From: Streptomyces cynarae
Lineage (GTDB): Bacteria; Actinomycetota; Actinomycetes; Streptomycetales; Streptomycetaceae
Length of the DNA: 64,000 nt
Assembly (NCBI RefSeq): GCF_025642135.1
Contig: NZ_CP106793.1
Coordinates: 8,462,001-8,526,000, forward strand
Direction of reading: 5' to 3'
The notes beneath the pieces were generated by a model. It was not told the origin of the DNA. It made no database searches and saw only the letters and a list, made by a program, of their open reading frames with translations. The translations under genes were made by a program, and so were the position numbers. This document shows positions 54,479 through 63,511 of the stretch, one piece after another; the stretch's first letter is position 1, and every line of letters starts with the position of its first letter.

Positions 54479-55207
54479 TCACCGGTCTCCCATGCCCGAC
54501 CGGAGCGGCCCGACCCGCGCCATGGTGACGGCCGTCAGCACAAGGCCGGCGCCCACCACGAAACACCCGTCGAGACCGGTCGGCGCCCTCTCGTCGGCGG
54601 CCGCCCGCTCGATCAGACGCCCGTGAAAGCTCCCGTCGGAAGCGTGCACGGAGACGACGTGCACGGTGACGACCACATCGGTGAAGTCGAGCCACGTACG
54701 GGTCAGCGCGAACCACGCCTTGTAGATGCTCTCCTCGGCACTGAAAAGGACCCGGTCCCAGCAGACGGGCCCCGAGGGCAGGGCTTCGAGAGCCGCCCGT
54801 TCCGCAGCGGCGCTGATCGCTTCCAGGACACCGGCCGGCAGCGCCTCGTGAGGCTCGGCATCGATGCCCACCGCCGCCAGGTCCCGCCCCAGCGCCACTG
54901 CCGCCGCGCAGTAGCCAGGGCAGTGCGTGATGCTGCCGACGATTCCGCGGGGCCACACCGGTTCCCGATGCGCCCCGATCAAGACCGGGGCTGTCGGCAA
55001 CCCCAGAGCTCGCATGGCGCGCCGGGCGCAGGTCCTGCCGGCGGCGAACTCCCACATCCTGGCTTGCGGGACCCGACCCAGAGCCGCGACCTCCTCGGGC
55101 AGGATCCGCACGTCGTCGTCGCGCCCCATGATCTGCGCGGCACGGGCGACGGCCGGCAGCAGCCCGCCCATCGACACCACCGGCTCGGGTACGGAAGGGA
55201 CGGACAT
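54479..55207 (-). CDS. 4'-Phosphopantetheinyl transferase (EntD/Sfp type)
   Basis: A 242-residue PPTase: [30 protein letters not shown], the magnesium-site VGIDAEP and [15 protein letters not shown]. It attaches phosphopantetheine from CoA to carrier serines and should activate the two carriers of the convergent synthetase operon. ATG 55207 fits the family length; an in-frame start at 55273 adds an Arg-rich lead. A dedicated PPTase next to a two-carrier locus is good functional linkage. Confidence 0.92.
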   Translation of the reverse strand: MSVPSVPEPVVSMGGLLPAVARAAQIMGRDDDVRILPEEVAALGRVPQARMWEFAAGRTCARRAMRALGLPTAPVLIGAHREPVWPRGIVGSITHCPGYCAAAVALGRDLAAVGIDAEPHEALPAGVLEAISAAAERAALEALPSGPVCWDRVLFSAEESIYKAWFALTRTWLDFTDVVVTVHVVSVHASDGSFHGRLIERAAADERAPTGLDGCFVVGAGLVLTAVTMARVGPLRSGMGDR

Positions 55208-55374
55208 GGCACACCCACCCCACCGCTCGTACGCACACAGGCGCGCCCGTGAACCGTGGGGGCGCCGGGACACGGCGGGCTTTCCTTGTTGTCCCCCTCT
55301 GCGCCATTATCCGACGGCCGGGGCGGTTTCGAAGCCGGGAGGAAGCGGGCCGCACGCAAGCCGGGTCGGGATCC

Positions 55375-56253
55375 CTAGCAGAGCACGGCGAGTGCTCCGG
55401 GCAGCACCCGGGCCGTGACGGGAAGGACGGCGTCGACCTCGCCGTCGGCGCCGCACGGCACTTCCCGGTCGGCCTCGATGCGAACCTCTCTTCCCTGCGC
55501 GATCCGCACTTCGGGCCGGTGGACATGTGCACCGGACTTGAGCTCGTTCATCAGGGTGAAGAAGAGCCGGCGCGGTGCTTCGCGGATCATCACCACTTCG
55601 AGCAGTCCGTCGTCGATGCGGGCGCCGGGGGCGATGATGCGGCCGGAGCCGTAGTAAGGGGAGTTGGCGGCGACGACGGTGTAGCCGCGGTGCGCGAGCG
55701 GCTCGCTGTCGACGGTGACCCGGTAGGCGGCCGGGCGCCAGGTGGCGACGGCTCTCAGTCCGCCCGCGTAGTAGGAGGCGGCGCCCTTCAGGAGTGTGGA
55801 GCGGTTGGCGTGACGGTTGGCGAGGGCGTCCACCCCCGCGTACACGCTGCCGAGGACGACACTGCGGCCATGGGCGGACTCCACTTCGATGGTGTCCACT
55901 GACCGGGGAGCGCTGTGCAGCAGTACCCGGGCCAGTGCCTCCGGGTCGGTGGGCAGGCCGAGCGCGCGGGCGAAGTCATTGCCTCGGCCGGCCGGGACCA
56001 GGCCGAAGAGGGTGTCGGTGCCGCTGAGGGCCCCACCGATGCCGCCGACGACGCCGTCGCCGCCGACCGCCAGGACCACGCGGTTTCGCTGCCCGGCCTG
56101 GCGGGCGAGTTCACAGGCGTGGGCCAGGCTGCGGCTGTACACGGTCTCCAGGCCGGCCCCGGCCTCCCTCAGCAGCCGGGCCACGTGGAGCAGCACCGCG
56201 ACCCCGGTGGATCCGCCGGCGGTGGGGTTGACGATGGCGGTGAACTGTCGCAT
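55375..56253 (-). CDS. Diacylglycerol/lipid kinase-family protein
   Basis: A 292-residue DAGK-catalytic-domain protein (DgkB/YegS family): FTAIVNPTAGGSTG, VVLAVGGDGVVGGIGGAL and GLVPAGRGNDFARALGLP. It phosphorylates a lipid or a related alcohol using ATP. GGAGG precedes ATG 56253. It lies 67 nt downstream of the AGPS-like flavoprotein gene in the same direction. This pair mirrors M. tuberculosis Rv2252-Rv2251. Confidence 0.93.
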   Translation of the reverse strand: MRQFTAIVNPTAGGSTGVAVLLHVARLLREAGAGLETVYSRSLAHACELARQAGQRNRVVLAVGGDGVVGGIGGALSGTDTLFGLVPAGRGNDFARALGLPTDPEALARVLLHSAPRSVDTIEVESAHGRSVVLGSVYAGVDALANRHANRSTLLKGAASYYAGGLRAVATWRPAAYRVTVDSEPLAHRGYTVVAANSPYYGSGRIIAPGARIDDGLLEVVMIREAPRRLFFTLMNELKSGAHVHRPEVRIAQGREVRIEADREVPCGADGEVDAVLPVTARVLPGALAVLC

Positions 56254-56320
56254 CGGTGTGCCTCCAGAGGCGGCTGACGGCTTGTGGACGGGGGTGGGGG
56301 TGGGCCGGGGCGGGTCAGGC

Positions 56321-57916
56321 TCAGTCGGCGGGCAGGAGGACGCCGGGATTGAGCAGACCTGCCGGGTCCAGCCGGCGTTTGACGGCCTGGAGGGCGCCGA
56401 TGCCGAGCGGACCGGCCTCTCGGACGTACCACTCGCGGTGGTCCGTGCCCACGCCGTGGTGGTGGCTGATGGTGCCTCCGGCCGCCAGGATCGCCTCGTT
56501 GGCGGCGCGCTTCGCGTGGGCCCAGTGCGCCAGGGCGTCCTCGCCCTGGGCGGAGACCACGGTGAAGTACAACGAAGCGCCGTTCTCATAGACGTGGGAG
56601 ATGTGGCACATCACCAGCGGCGGCGTGCCGTACTGGGTGAGCGTGCCGGCGAGCGCCTCGCGGACGGCGGCGTACAGTCCGGGGAGGCGGGACCAGAAGG
56701 CGGCCGTCTCCAGCGTCTCGGCGAACGCCCCGGCGTCCAGCAACGCGTCCCGCAGGTAGGGAGCCGAGTAGCGGCCGTGGGCCCAGCGCTCTCCCGGCTC
56801 CCGGCCCAGACAGGTGCCGCCACCGTCGCGCAGTACGGCCGCGGCCCGCTTCCGGCGGTGGGTGGTGTCCTCCTCCGTGCCCTCGTAGCCGGTGATGGCC
56901 AGACATCCGGCGTTCTGCGGAAGGCCCGAGGTGCCGATGGCGTCGGGCTGGGCGAGGCCGATCAGCGACTCCGTCTCGTCCGACAGGCGCAGCACGGTCG
57001 GCCGCGGCCCGTCCTGGGCGAGGTGCCGCAGGGCGGCGGCGCCCGCTTCAAAGGAGTCGAAGCGCCAACCCTCGTAGACGCGGGTCCGGGGGACAGGACG
57101 GACCCGGACGGTCACCGAGGTGATGACGCCGAACGCGCCCTCGGAGCCGAGGATGAGCTGACGCAGGTCGGGCCCGGCCGCCGAGCGCGGGGCACGGCCC
57201 GCGTCGAGGGTGCCGGACGGGGTGGCGAGGGTGAGACCGAGGACCATGTCGTCGAACCGGCCGTACCCGGCGGAAGCCTGACCGCTGGAGCGGGCCGCGG
57301 CGAATCCGCCGATCGTCGCCCACTCGTAGGACTGCGGGAAGTGGCCGAGCGTGAAGCCGTGATCGGCCAGGAGGGCTTCGGCGTGCGGGGCGAGCAGGCC
57401 GGATTGCAGGGTGGCCGTGCGGGAGACCGGGTCGAGGTCGAGCAGGGCGTTCATGCGGCGCAGGTCCAGCGCGACGAAGGGGCGCCGCGGCTCGGGGGCG
57501 AGACCGCCGACGACGGACGTGCCGCCGCCGAAGGGGACCAGGGCCAGGTCGTGCGTGGCGCATGCCGTCAGCACCGCGACCACCTCGTCGTGGCTCCCCG
57601 GCAAAACCACGGCCGCCGGGAGGTCGCTCACGTCGCCGTCCCGGATGCGCAGCAGATCCGGCGTGGACTTGCCGCGGGTGTGCCGGATGCGGGACTCGGC
57701 GTCGGTGCGCAGATGCTCTTCACCGCCGACGGCGGTGAGCAGGGCTCGGCGCGCGGCCGGGTCGAGGAGCGGCTCGGGTACGGCGATCTCTTCCAGGGCG
57801 ATCGGCTCCGTGCTGCGCGGTTTCACCCCGAGCAGGTCGCGCAGCAGCCCGATCACCGAATCGGGCAGCGGTGTCGCCCTGGCCGGGTCACCCCAGCCGC
57901 TCCACAGCATGTCCAT
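56321..57916 (-). CDS. FAD-binding oxidase, alkyl-DHAP-synthase-like
   Basis: A 531-residue flavoprotein of the FAD_binding_4 family. VLPGSHDEVVAVLTACATHD and LALVPFGGGTSVVGGL bind FAD; the C-terminal domain has NPGVLLPAD. SHHHGVGTDHREWYV is the His-rich active-site motif shared with alkylglycerone-phosphate synthase, the ether-lipid enzyme. GAGGA lies 8 nt before ATG 57916. It is divergent from TetR-glpD and followed by a lipid kinase, which suggests an ether-lipid or glycerolipid role. Confidence 0.9.
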   Translation of the reverse strand: MDMLWSGWGDPARATPLPDSVIGLLRDLLGVKPRSTEPIALEEIAVPEPLLDPAARRALLTAVGGEEHLRTDAESRIRHTRGKSTPDLLRIRDGDVSDLPAAVVLPGSHDEVVAVLTACATHDLALVPFGGGTSVVGGLAPEPRRPFVALDLRRMNALLDLDPVSRTATLQSGLLAPHAEALLADHGFTLGHFPQSYEWATIGGFAAARSSGQASAGYGRFDDMVLGLTLATPSGTLDAGRAPRSAAGPDLRQLILGSEGAFGVITSVTVRVRPVPRTRVYEGWRFDSFEAGAAALRHLAQDGPRPTVLRLSDETESLIGLAQPDAIGTSGLPQNAGCLAITGYEGTEEDTTHRRKRAAAVLRDGGGTCLGREPGERWAHGRYSAPYLRDALLDAGAFAETLETAAFWSRLPGLYAAVREALAGTLTQYGTPPLVMCHISHVYENGASLYFTVVSAQGEDALAHWAHAKRAANEAILAAGGTISHHHGVGTDHREWYVREAGPLGIGALQAVKRRLDPAGLLNPGVLLPAD

Positions 57917-58028
57917 CGCGCTCGTCCTCACCGGTCGTCGCGACGGCGTCGTCGCGAGTCAGTCGTCGATCGCGGCAGTGCGGTCGCGGAGGAGTCCCGC
58001 TTACCCGAACCGCCGAGGGCGTTACACT

Positions 58029-58054
58029 GTGACACATGACGCCTATTCGTCACA
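58029..58054. promoter_or_regulatory. Candidate TetR operator
   Basis: TGTGAC (58029-58034) and GTCACA (58049-58054), with an inner TGACG/CGTCA pair (58037-58041, 58048-58052). It overlaps the start of the TetR gene and lies in the divergent region, so autorepression and control of the flavoprotein gene are likely. Confidence 0.55.
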
Positions 58055-58635
58055 ACGCCTCGGACGGCGATGCAGTGCTCGACGCGGTCCGCGATTGCGT
58101 CCTGGCCGTCGGCGTGCGGCGTACCACCCTGACCGACGTGGCGCGCCGTGCGGGCGTCTCCCGGATGACGCTGTACCGCCGCTGGCCCGATGTGCGCTCG
58201 TTGGTGGGCGACTTGATGACCCGAGAGTGGATCCAGGCGGCCACCGGCGCGATGCCCGACCCGAGGCCGGGGACGACCACGCGCACGCGAATCGTGGACG
58301 GCCTCGTCAACGGCGTGGACGCCTTCCGGAGCCACCCCCTCTTCCGAAAGATCGTCGACGTCGATCCCGAACTGCTCATCCCCTACGTCCTGGACCGGCG
58401 CGGGGCGAGCCAGGAAGCCCTCCTGGAACTGCTCGCCGACGCCCTGCGCGAAGGGCACGCGGACGGGTCGGTACGCCCCGGCCACCCCGAACGGCAGGCG
58501 AGGTCCCTGCTCCTGGTCGCTCAGTCCTTCACCCTGTCGCTGCGCACCATGACCGAGGAGGACGACGCCGAGCTGAGCACGGAGGCCTTCTCCGCAGAAC
58601 TGCGGACCATCCTCGAGAGGACCCTCACACCATGA
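58036..58635 (+). CDS. TetR-family regulator
   Basis: A 199-residue TetR protein: the HTH is VRRTTLTDVARRAGVSRMTL followed by YRRWPDVRSLVGDL; the C-terminal ligand domain follows. It overlaps glpD by ATGA and is divergent from the AGPS-like gene. It probably senses a lipid or glycerol-3-phosphate-linked ligand and controls this block. Confidence 0.93.
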   Translation: MTPIRHNASDGDAVLDAVRDCVLAVGVRRTTLTDVARRAGVSRMTLYRRWPDVRSLVGDLMTREWIQAATGAMPDPRPGTTTRTRIVDGLVNGVDAFRSHPLFRKIVDVDPELLIPYVLDRRGASQEALLELLADALREGHADGSVRPGHPERQARSLLLVAQSFTLSLRTMTEEDDAELSTEAFSAELRTILERTLTP

Positions 58636-60230
58636 GCTCCAGCAGCAGTCCGGCCTCCTCGCAACGACCGGTCGCCGGCTCGTCCCTGACCGCGGGCCGC
58701 CGCCTGCGCGAACTGGCTGAGACCGTCGGCGGCGCGCCCGTGGACGTCCTGGTGGTCGGCCTCGGGGCGACCGGCGCCGGGGCCGCCCTGGACGCCGCCG
58801 CCCGCGGACTGACGGTCGCCGCCGTCGACGCCCACGACCTGGCCTTCGGCACCTCCCGCTGGAGCTCCAAGCTCATCCACGGCGGACTGCGTTACCTCGC
58901 CTCCGGCCAGCTCGACGTCGCTCATGAGAGCGCCCTCGAACGCGGCCTCCTGATGGAGCGCACGGCTCCGCACCTGGTGCGGGCCCAGCCGTTCGTGCTG
59001 CCCCTGACCCCGCTGGTCTCCCGGGGCCAGGCGGCGCTGGCCTGGGCCGGGTTCCGCGCCGGCGACACGCTGCGTCTGGCGGCACGCACGGCGCGGGCCA
59101 CACTGCCTGCACCGCGCAGGCTCTCCGCTGCGGAAACCCGTCACCTGGCTCCCGCGCTGCGCGGCGCCGGACTTCGCGGCGGCCTGCTGTCCTGGGACGG
59201 CCGGGTGACCGACGACGCCCGCCTGGTCACCGCGATAGCGCGTACGGCGGCGGCGCGGGGCGCACGAATCCTCACCCGGGTACGTGCACTGGAACTGACC
59301 GCGTCCGGTGCCCGGATACGGGACGAACTCACCGGTGAGGAAAGCGAGATCCGCGCCCGCGCGGTGATCAACGCCTCCGGGGTGTGGGCGGGCGGCCTGG
59401 TGGACGGGGTCCGCATACGGCCCTCGCGCGGCACCCACCTCGTCCTGCGCGCGGACCACCTGGGCTTCCTGCCGGCCGGCCTGCACATCCCGATCCCCGG
59501 GGAGACCAACCGCTTCGTCCTCGTCCTGCCGCAGGGCGACGGCCGGGTCTACGTCGGACTCACCGACGAACCCGTGGAAGGCGACGTACCGGACGTGCCC
59601 GACGCGCCGGAGACCGACATCGGATTCCTGCTCGACGTCCTCGGCTCCGCACTGGACGTCCCCGTCCACCGCGCCGACGTGGTGGGCGCGTTCGCGGGAC
59701 TGCGGCCGCTGCTGGACAGCGCCCCGGGCGGGGACCCGGGCGCGGCGCCGAGCACCGCCGACATCTCCCGCAGACACGCCGTGCTCACCTCGCCGGAGGG
59801 AGTGGTCACCGTGGTGGGCGGCAAACTGACCACGTATCGGCGCATGGCCGAGGACGCGGTCGACGCCGCTGTCGCCGCCCACGGCCTGTCCGCCGGCGCC
59901 TCCCCGACCAGCGCCCTCCCTCTGGTCGGTGCCGCAATGCCCCGGGCGCTCGGCGCCCTCCGCGCGCCGCGACGCCTGATCAACCGCTACGGCACCGAGG
60001 CGCCGGCCGTCCACGCGCTGGCCACGGCCGACCCCCGGCTCGCACGGCCCGTCCTGGAAGGGCACCCGGTGACCCGCGCGGAGCTGCTGTGGGCCGTACG
60101 CCACGAAGGGGCACTCGACGCGGCCGACCTCCTCGACCGTCGCACCCGCATCGGGCTGGTCCCCGACGACCGAGCCACCGCGCTGGAAGCCGCACGGGAA
60201 GTACTCGACGAGTCGGGGGTCGGCGACTGA
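58632..60230 (+). CDS. glpD: Glycerol-3-phosphate dehydrogenase
   Basis: A 532-residue FAD enzyme: VDVLVVGLGATGAGAALDAAARG binds FAD, TSRWSSKLIHGGLRYL is the GlpD signature, and VTVVGGKLTTYRRMAEDAVD closes the FAD site. The C-terminal DAO_C domain is present. It oxidises glycerol-3-phosphate to DHAP and passes electrons to quinone. DHAP is the precursor for the alkyl-DHAP-type enzyme encoded across the divergent promoter. Its start overlaps the TetR stop by four bases. Confidence 0.95.
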   Translation: MSSSSSPASSQRPVAGSSLTAGRRLRELAETVGGAPVDVLVVGLGATGAGAALDAAARGLTVAAVDAHDLAFGTSRWSSKLIHGGLRYLASGQLDVAHESALERGLLMERTAPHLVRAQPFVLPLTPLVSRGQAALAWAGFRAGDTLRLAARTARATLPAPRRLSAAETRHLAPALRGAGLRGGLLSWDGRVTDDARLVTAIARTAAARGARILTRVRALELTASGARIRDELTGEESEIRARAVINASGVWAGGLVDGVRIRPSRGTHLVLRADHLGFLPAGLHIPIPGETNRFVLVLPQGDGRVYVGLTDEPVEGDVPDVPDAPETDIGFLLDVLGSALDVPVHRADVVGAFAGLRPLLDSAPGGDPGAAPSTADISRRHAVLTSPEGVVTVVGGKLTTYRRMAEDAVDAAVAAHGLSAGASPTSALPLVGAAMPRALGALRAPRRLINRYGTEAPAVHALATADPRLARPVLEGHPVTRAELLWAVRHEGALDAADLLDRRTRIGLVPDDRATALEAAREVLDESGVGD

Positions 60231-60244
60231 CTGACCGGTAGCCC

Positions 60245-60278
60245 GTCTGACCGCCCGCGAAGACGCGGGCGGTCAGAC
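60245..60278. terminator. Bidirectional terminator
   Basis: A perfect 15-bp stem, GTCTGACCGCCCGCG (60245-60259), loop AAGA, complement 60264-60278, between convergent glpD and the MFS gene. The MFS stop codon lies inside it. Confidence 0.85.
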
Positions 60279-61463
60279 GCGGCTGGGCTCGGTGGCGTCC
60301 CCGCTGGGGTCTCCCAGCAGGCGCTTGTCCACCTCCGGTTCGGGCAGCGTGCGAAACAGCAGCCAGCTCAGGGCGGGCATCAGGATCAGGGGGGCCAGCG
60401 CCGTGCGCAGCGAGGTCGCGTCGGCGATTCTGCCGATGACGGGGCTGGTGAGGCCGCCGACACCGACCATGAGACCGAGCGTGATCCCGCCGGCCGTACC
60501 GACACGCGTAGGCAGATAGTCCTGGGCGAGCGTGACCTGAAGCGAGAACGGCACGTACAGGCCGATGGAGGTCAGGGCCACGAACAGATAGACGGCCGGG
60601 CCGGGGACGAACACGACGCCGGCGACTGCGGCCACCGTGGTCAGGTAGGACGTGCTCACCACCCTGACCCGGTCCCAGCGATGGGCCAGTTCGCTCCCGA
60701 GGATCGTGCCGACCGCGCCGCCGAGGTAGAGCACGAACAGCGCGGCCGTCCCCGCCGCCGTACCCCATCCCGTCTGCTGCCGGACCTGGAAGGCGACGAA
60801 GGTGCTCATGGCGACGAAGGCGATCGAACGGCAGACCACCGCGAGCGAAAGCCGCACGAACGAGGGCCAATGGTCCCGCCCCGCCGCGGCCGCCGTGCGG
60901 GAACCTGTGCGCGGCGCCTTCTCAACGGCGCGCAGCACCGGCAGCGTCAGCACGCTGCCGACCAGGGCGGGCACGATCAGCAAGGGTGACCAGCGCAGCC
61001 CGCCGGTGGCGATCACGACGGCGACCAGGAGAGGGGCGAAGGCGAAGCCGATGTTGCCGCCGAGGGAGAACCAGCCCATGGAACTGTGGCTCCCCTTGGC
61101 GGCCAGCCGAGCGACACGGGCCGACTCCGGGTGGTAGGCGGCGACCCCGATGCCGGACAACGCCATGAACATCGACGTGAGCGTGTACGAGCCGCCGATG
61201 CCGCTCAGGGCGACACCGATTCCGGCGAGGACCGTGCTGACCGGAAGCAAACAGGGTATGGAGCGCCGGTCGGTGAGCGCACCGAAGACGGGCTGGGCGA
61301 CGGAGGACAGCAGGCTCGTGGCGAGCACGATGCCCGAAGCCGCGGCATAGGTGTAGGAGCGCTCGGCGACGAAGAACGGGATGAGGGACGCGACGGCGCC
61401 CTGGTACAGGTCGACACAGGCATGTCCGACCGACAGCAGGACGAGCGACTTGTTCCTTGGCAT
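60273..61463 (-). CDS. MFS transporter, fosmidomycin-resistance type
   Basis: A 396-residue, 12-helix MFS protein of the Fsr group: VLLSVGHACVDLYQGAVASLIPFF and VAQPVFGALTDRRS. E. coli Fsr exports fosmidomycin. Natural substrate unknown. ATG 61463 is chosen because the preceding frame is not hydrophobic. It is divergent from an AraC regulator 54 nt away, which probably controls it. Confidence 0.92.
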   Translation of the reverse strand: MPRNKSLVLLSVGHACVDLYQGAVASLIPFFVAERSYTYAAASGIVLATSLLSSVAQPVFGALTDRRSIPCLLPVSTVLAGIGVALSGIGGSYTLTSMFMALSGIGVAAYHPESARVARLAAKGSHSSMGWFSLGGNIGFAFAPLLVAVVIATGGLRWSPLLIVPALVGSVLTLPVLRAVEKAPRTGSRTAAAAGRDHWPSFVRLSLAVVCRSIAFVAMSTFVAFQVRQQTGWGTAAGTAALFVLYLGGAVGTILGSELAHRWDRVRVVSTSYLTTVAAVAGVVFVPGPAVYLFVALTSIGLYVPFSLQVTLAQDYLPTRVGTAGGITLGLMVGVGGLTSPVIGRIADATSLRTALAPLILMPALSWLLFRTLPEPEVDKRLLGDPSGDATEPSRV

Positions 61464-61517
61464 GGCGTCATGGTCGTCCGTCGACCAGCTGTCGCACTTC
61501 CTATAATCTGCCAAGGG

Positions 61518-62273
61518 ATGAGGAAATTCCGCCATGTGCCGGTGGCGCCGACGGACACGCGGTGGCTGGCTCCAGGCGCCGGTATCGACGCCCACCGGCA
61601 CGACGACCATCAGATCGTGTACGCGGGCCGGGGCGTGGTCGCCGTCACCACCGACGCGGGCTCGTGGGTCGCCCCGGCCACCCGCGCCATCTGGGTCCCG
61701 GCCGGCACCGTCCACTCCCACCAGGCCCACGGAGATCTCGAACTGCACCTGGTCGGTCTGCCCGCGCACACCAACCCGCTCGGTCTGGATGAGCCGACTG
61801 TGCTGAGCGTCGGGCCGCTGCTGCGGGAGTTGATCCTCGCCTGCACTCGGGACGCGGGCGACGACAGTCCCGAACGCGGGCGGCTGATCGCCGTCCTGCT
61901 GGACCAGTTGCGGGCCTCGCCCCAGCAGCCGCTGCATGTGCCTACGCCCACGGCGCCGCAACTCAAGGCGCTGTGCGGGATCCTGCTCGCCGATCCTGCC
62001 GACGACCGCACCCTGGCGGCCCTGGGCCGGCAGGTCGGTGCGAGCGACCGGACGTTGTCCCGCCTGTTCAAGGCCGACCTGGGTATGACGTTCCCCCAGT
62101 GGCGTACGCAGGTGCGGCTCTCCCACGCCTTGGTCCTGCTCGCCGAGAACACGCCGGTCACGGTCGTGGCGCACCGGTGCGGCTGGTCATCGGCGAGCGC
62201 GTTCATCGACGTGTTCCGCCGCGCCTTCGGCTACACCCCGGGACGCGCCTCGGGCGGGCGGCCGGCTGAGTGA
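61518..62273 (+). CDS. AraC-family regulator with cupin sensor
   Basis: A 251-residue protein. An N-terminal cupin (IDAHRHDDHQIVYAGRGVVAV, AIWVPAGTVHSHQAHGD) is followed by the AraC double HTH (LAALGRQVGASDRTLSRLFKADLG; VTVVAHRCGWSSASAFIDVFRR). This is the arrangement of the NimR/RipA-type subgroup that usually controls a divergent MFS exporter. AAGGG lies close to ATG 61518. Confidence 0.93.
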   Translation: MRKFRHVPVAPTDTRWLAPGAGIDAHRHDDHQIVYAGRGVVAVTTDAGSWVAPATRAIWVPAGTVHSHQAHGDLELHLVGLPAHTNPLGLDEPTVLSVGPLLRELILACTRDAGDDSPERGRLIAVLLDQLRASPQQPLHVPTPTAPQLKALCGILLADPADDRTLAALGRQVGASDRTLSRLFKADLGMTFPQWRTQVRLSHALVLLAENTPVTVVAHRCGWSSASAFIDVFRRAFGYTPGRASGGRPAE

Positions 62274-62483
62274 CGGTACGCGTGGCGGGGTCGTCGTCCG
62301 CAACGGTGCGCACCGGGGTGCCGGTGCGCACCACATGCGCGGCCCACGTGTATGCGCTGGACAACCTGACCGAGCGCCGCGTCCTGGGTGCCGTGGTAGC
62401 GTCGCGCGGAGTTCGCAGTGCCCGCCCCTCAACGAGATGTGCGCCGTGTCCGGCGTGCCAGGGCGACACACCGGAGGGTCCTC

Positions 62484-63362
62484 ATGGAGACAGACGAGCA
62501 CTGGGACGGATTCGCCGGAGAGGGCCCCCGGTCGCGTCCACTCGACGTCCGATGGATCCATGGCTCCCCGTCGGCCAAGCACAACACCGACCCGGACATC
62601 CAGGTCCACAGGTACGACGAGCACACGTTCATTCTTCGGCAGAACATGGCGATCAACTATGAAGCGCCGTTCCTCTTCCTGCTTTTCGGCCGCGCTCGGG
62701 CGGTGTTGATCGATACCGGTGCCACCGCATCCGCTGAGTTCTTCCCCCTGCGCCGGACGGTCGACGAACTCGTCGCGCACTGGCTCGCGCGACACCCGCG
62801 GGACGGGTACCACCTGCTGGTCCTCCACACGCACCCGCACGGCGACCACATCGCGGGCGACGACCAGTTCTCCGACCGTGCCGCGACCACGGTGGTGGGG
62901 GCGGACCTGGCCACCGCCTGGGCGTACTTCGGATTCGACGAGGATTCCGACGCCGTGACCGAGGTCGACCTGGGCGGTCGTGTGCTTGAGTGCCTGGCGA
63001 CGCCGGGCCATCATGAAGCGGCGGTGACGTTCTACGACCGGTGGACCGGTTTTCTGCTCACCGGTGACACGGTCTACCCGGGCCGGCTCTACATCCAGGA
63101 CTGGGCAGCCTTCGCGCGCACCATCGACCGCCTCATCGACTTCTCCGACCGCCGCCCCGTCACCCACGTGCTCGGCTGCCACATCGAGATGACCCGGCAG
63201 CCGGGCGTGGACTACCCGATCCGCACCACCTACCAGCCCGACGAGCCGCCGCTGCAGATGACCACCCGTCACCTGCATGACATCCGCGCGGCGATCACGG
63301 AGATGGGCGACCATCCCGTCCGACGCGCCTTCCGTGACTTCGTCCTGTGCCCGAATGCCTGA
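62484..63362 (+). CDS. Metallo-beta-lactamase-fold hydrolase (glyoxalase II-like)
   Basis: A 292-residue MBL-fold enzyme: metal motif HTHPHGDHIAGDD, third ligand in ATPGHHEAAV, and the bridging aspartate in LLTGDTVYPGRLY. Relatives include glyoxalase II and other thioesterase-like hydrolases. The substrate is unknown. GGAGGG lies 6 nt before ATG 62484. It is monocistronic and not closely similar to the MBL protein at 1560. Confidence 0.9.
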   Translation: METDEHWDGFAGEGPRSRPLDVRWIHGSPSAKHNTDPDIQVHRYDEHTFILRQNMAINYEAPFLFLLFGRARAVLIDTGATASAEFFPLRRTVDELVAHWLARHPRDGYHLLVLHTHPHGDHIAGDDQFSDRAATTVVGADLATAWAYFGFDEDSDAVTEVDLGGRVLECLATPGHHEAAVTFYDRWTGFLLTGDTVYPGRLYIQDWAAFARTIDRLIDFSDRRPVTHVLGCHIEMTRQPGVDYPIRTTYQPDEPPLQMTTRHLHDIRAAITEMGDHPVRRAFRDFVLCPNA

Positions 63363-63511
63363 ACAGCAGGGCAGTCCCATCCTGTCGTCTCACAGGTGGC
63401 GGGCGTCAGGTGGGGCCTGAGGGTCAGGCGTCGGCCGGACGCCTGTCGCGGTGGGCACCGGTGTCGGAAGCCGCCGCAGCCTCGGGGCGCCGTCCCGAAG
63501 GGCGCCGCCCG

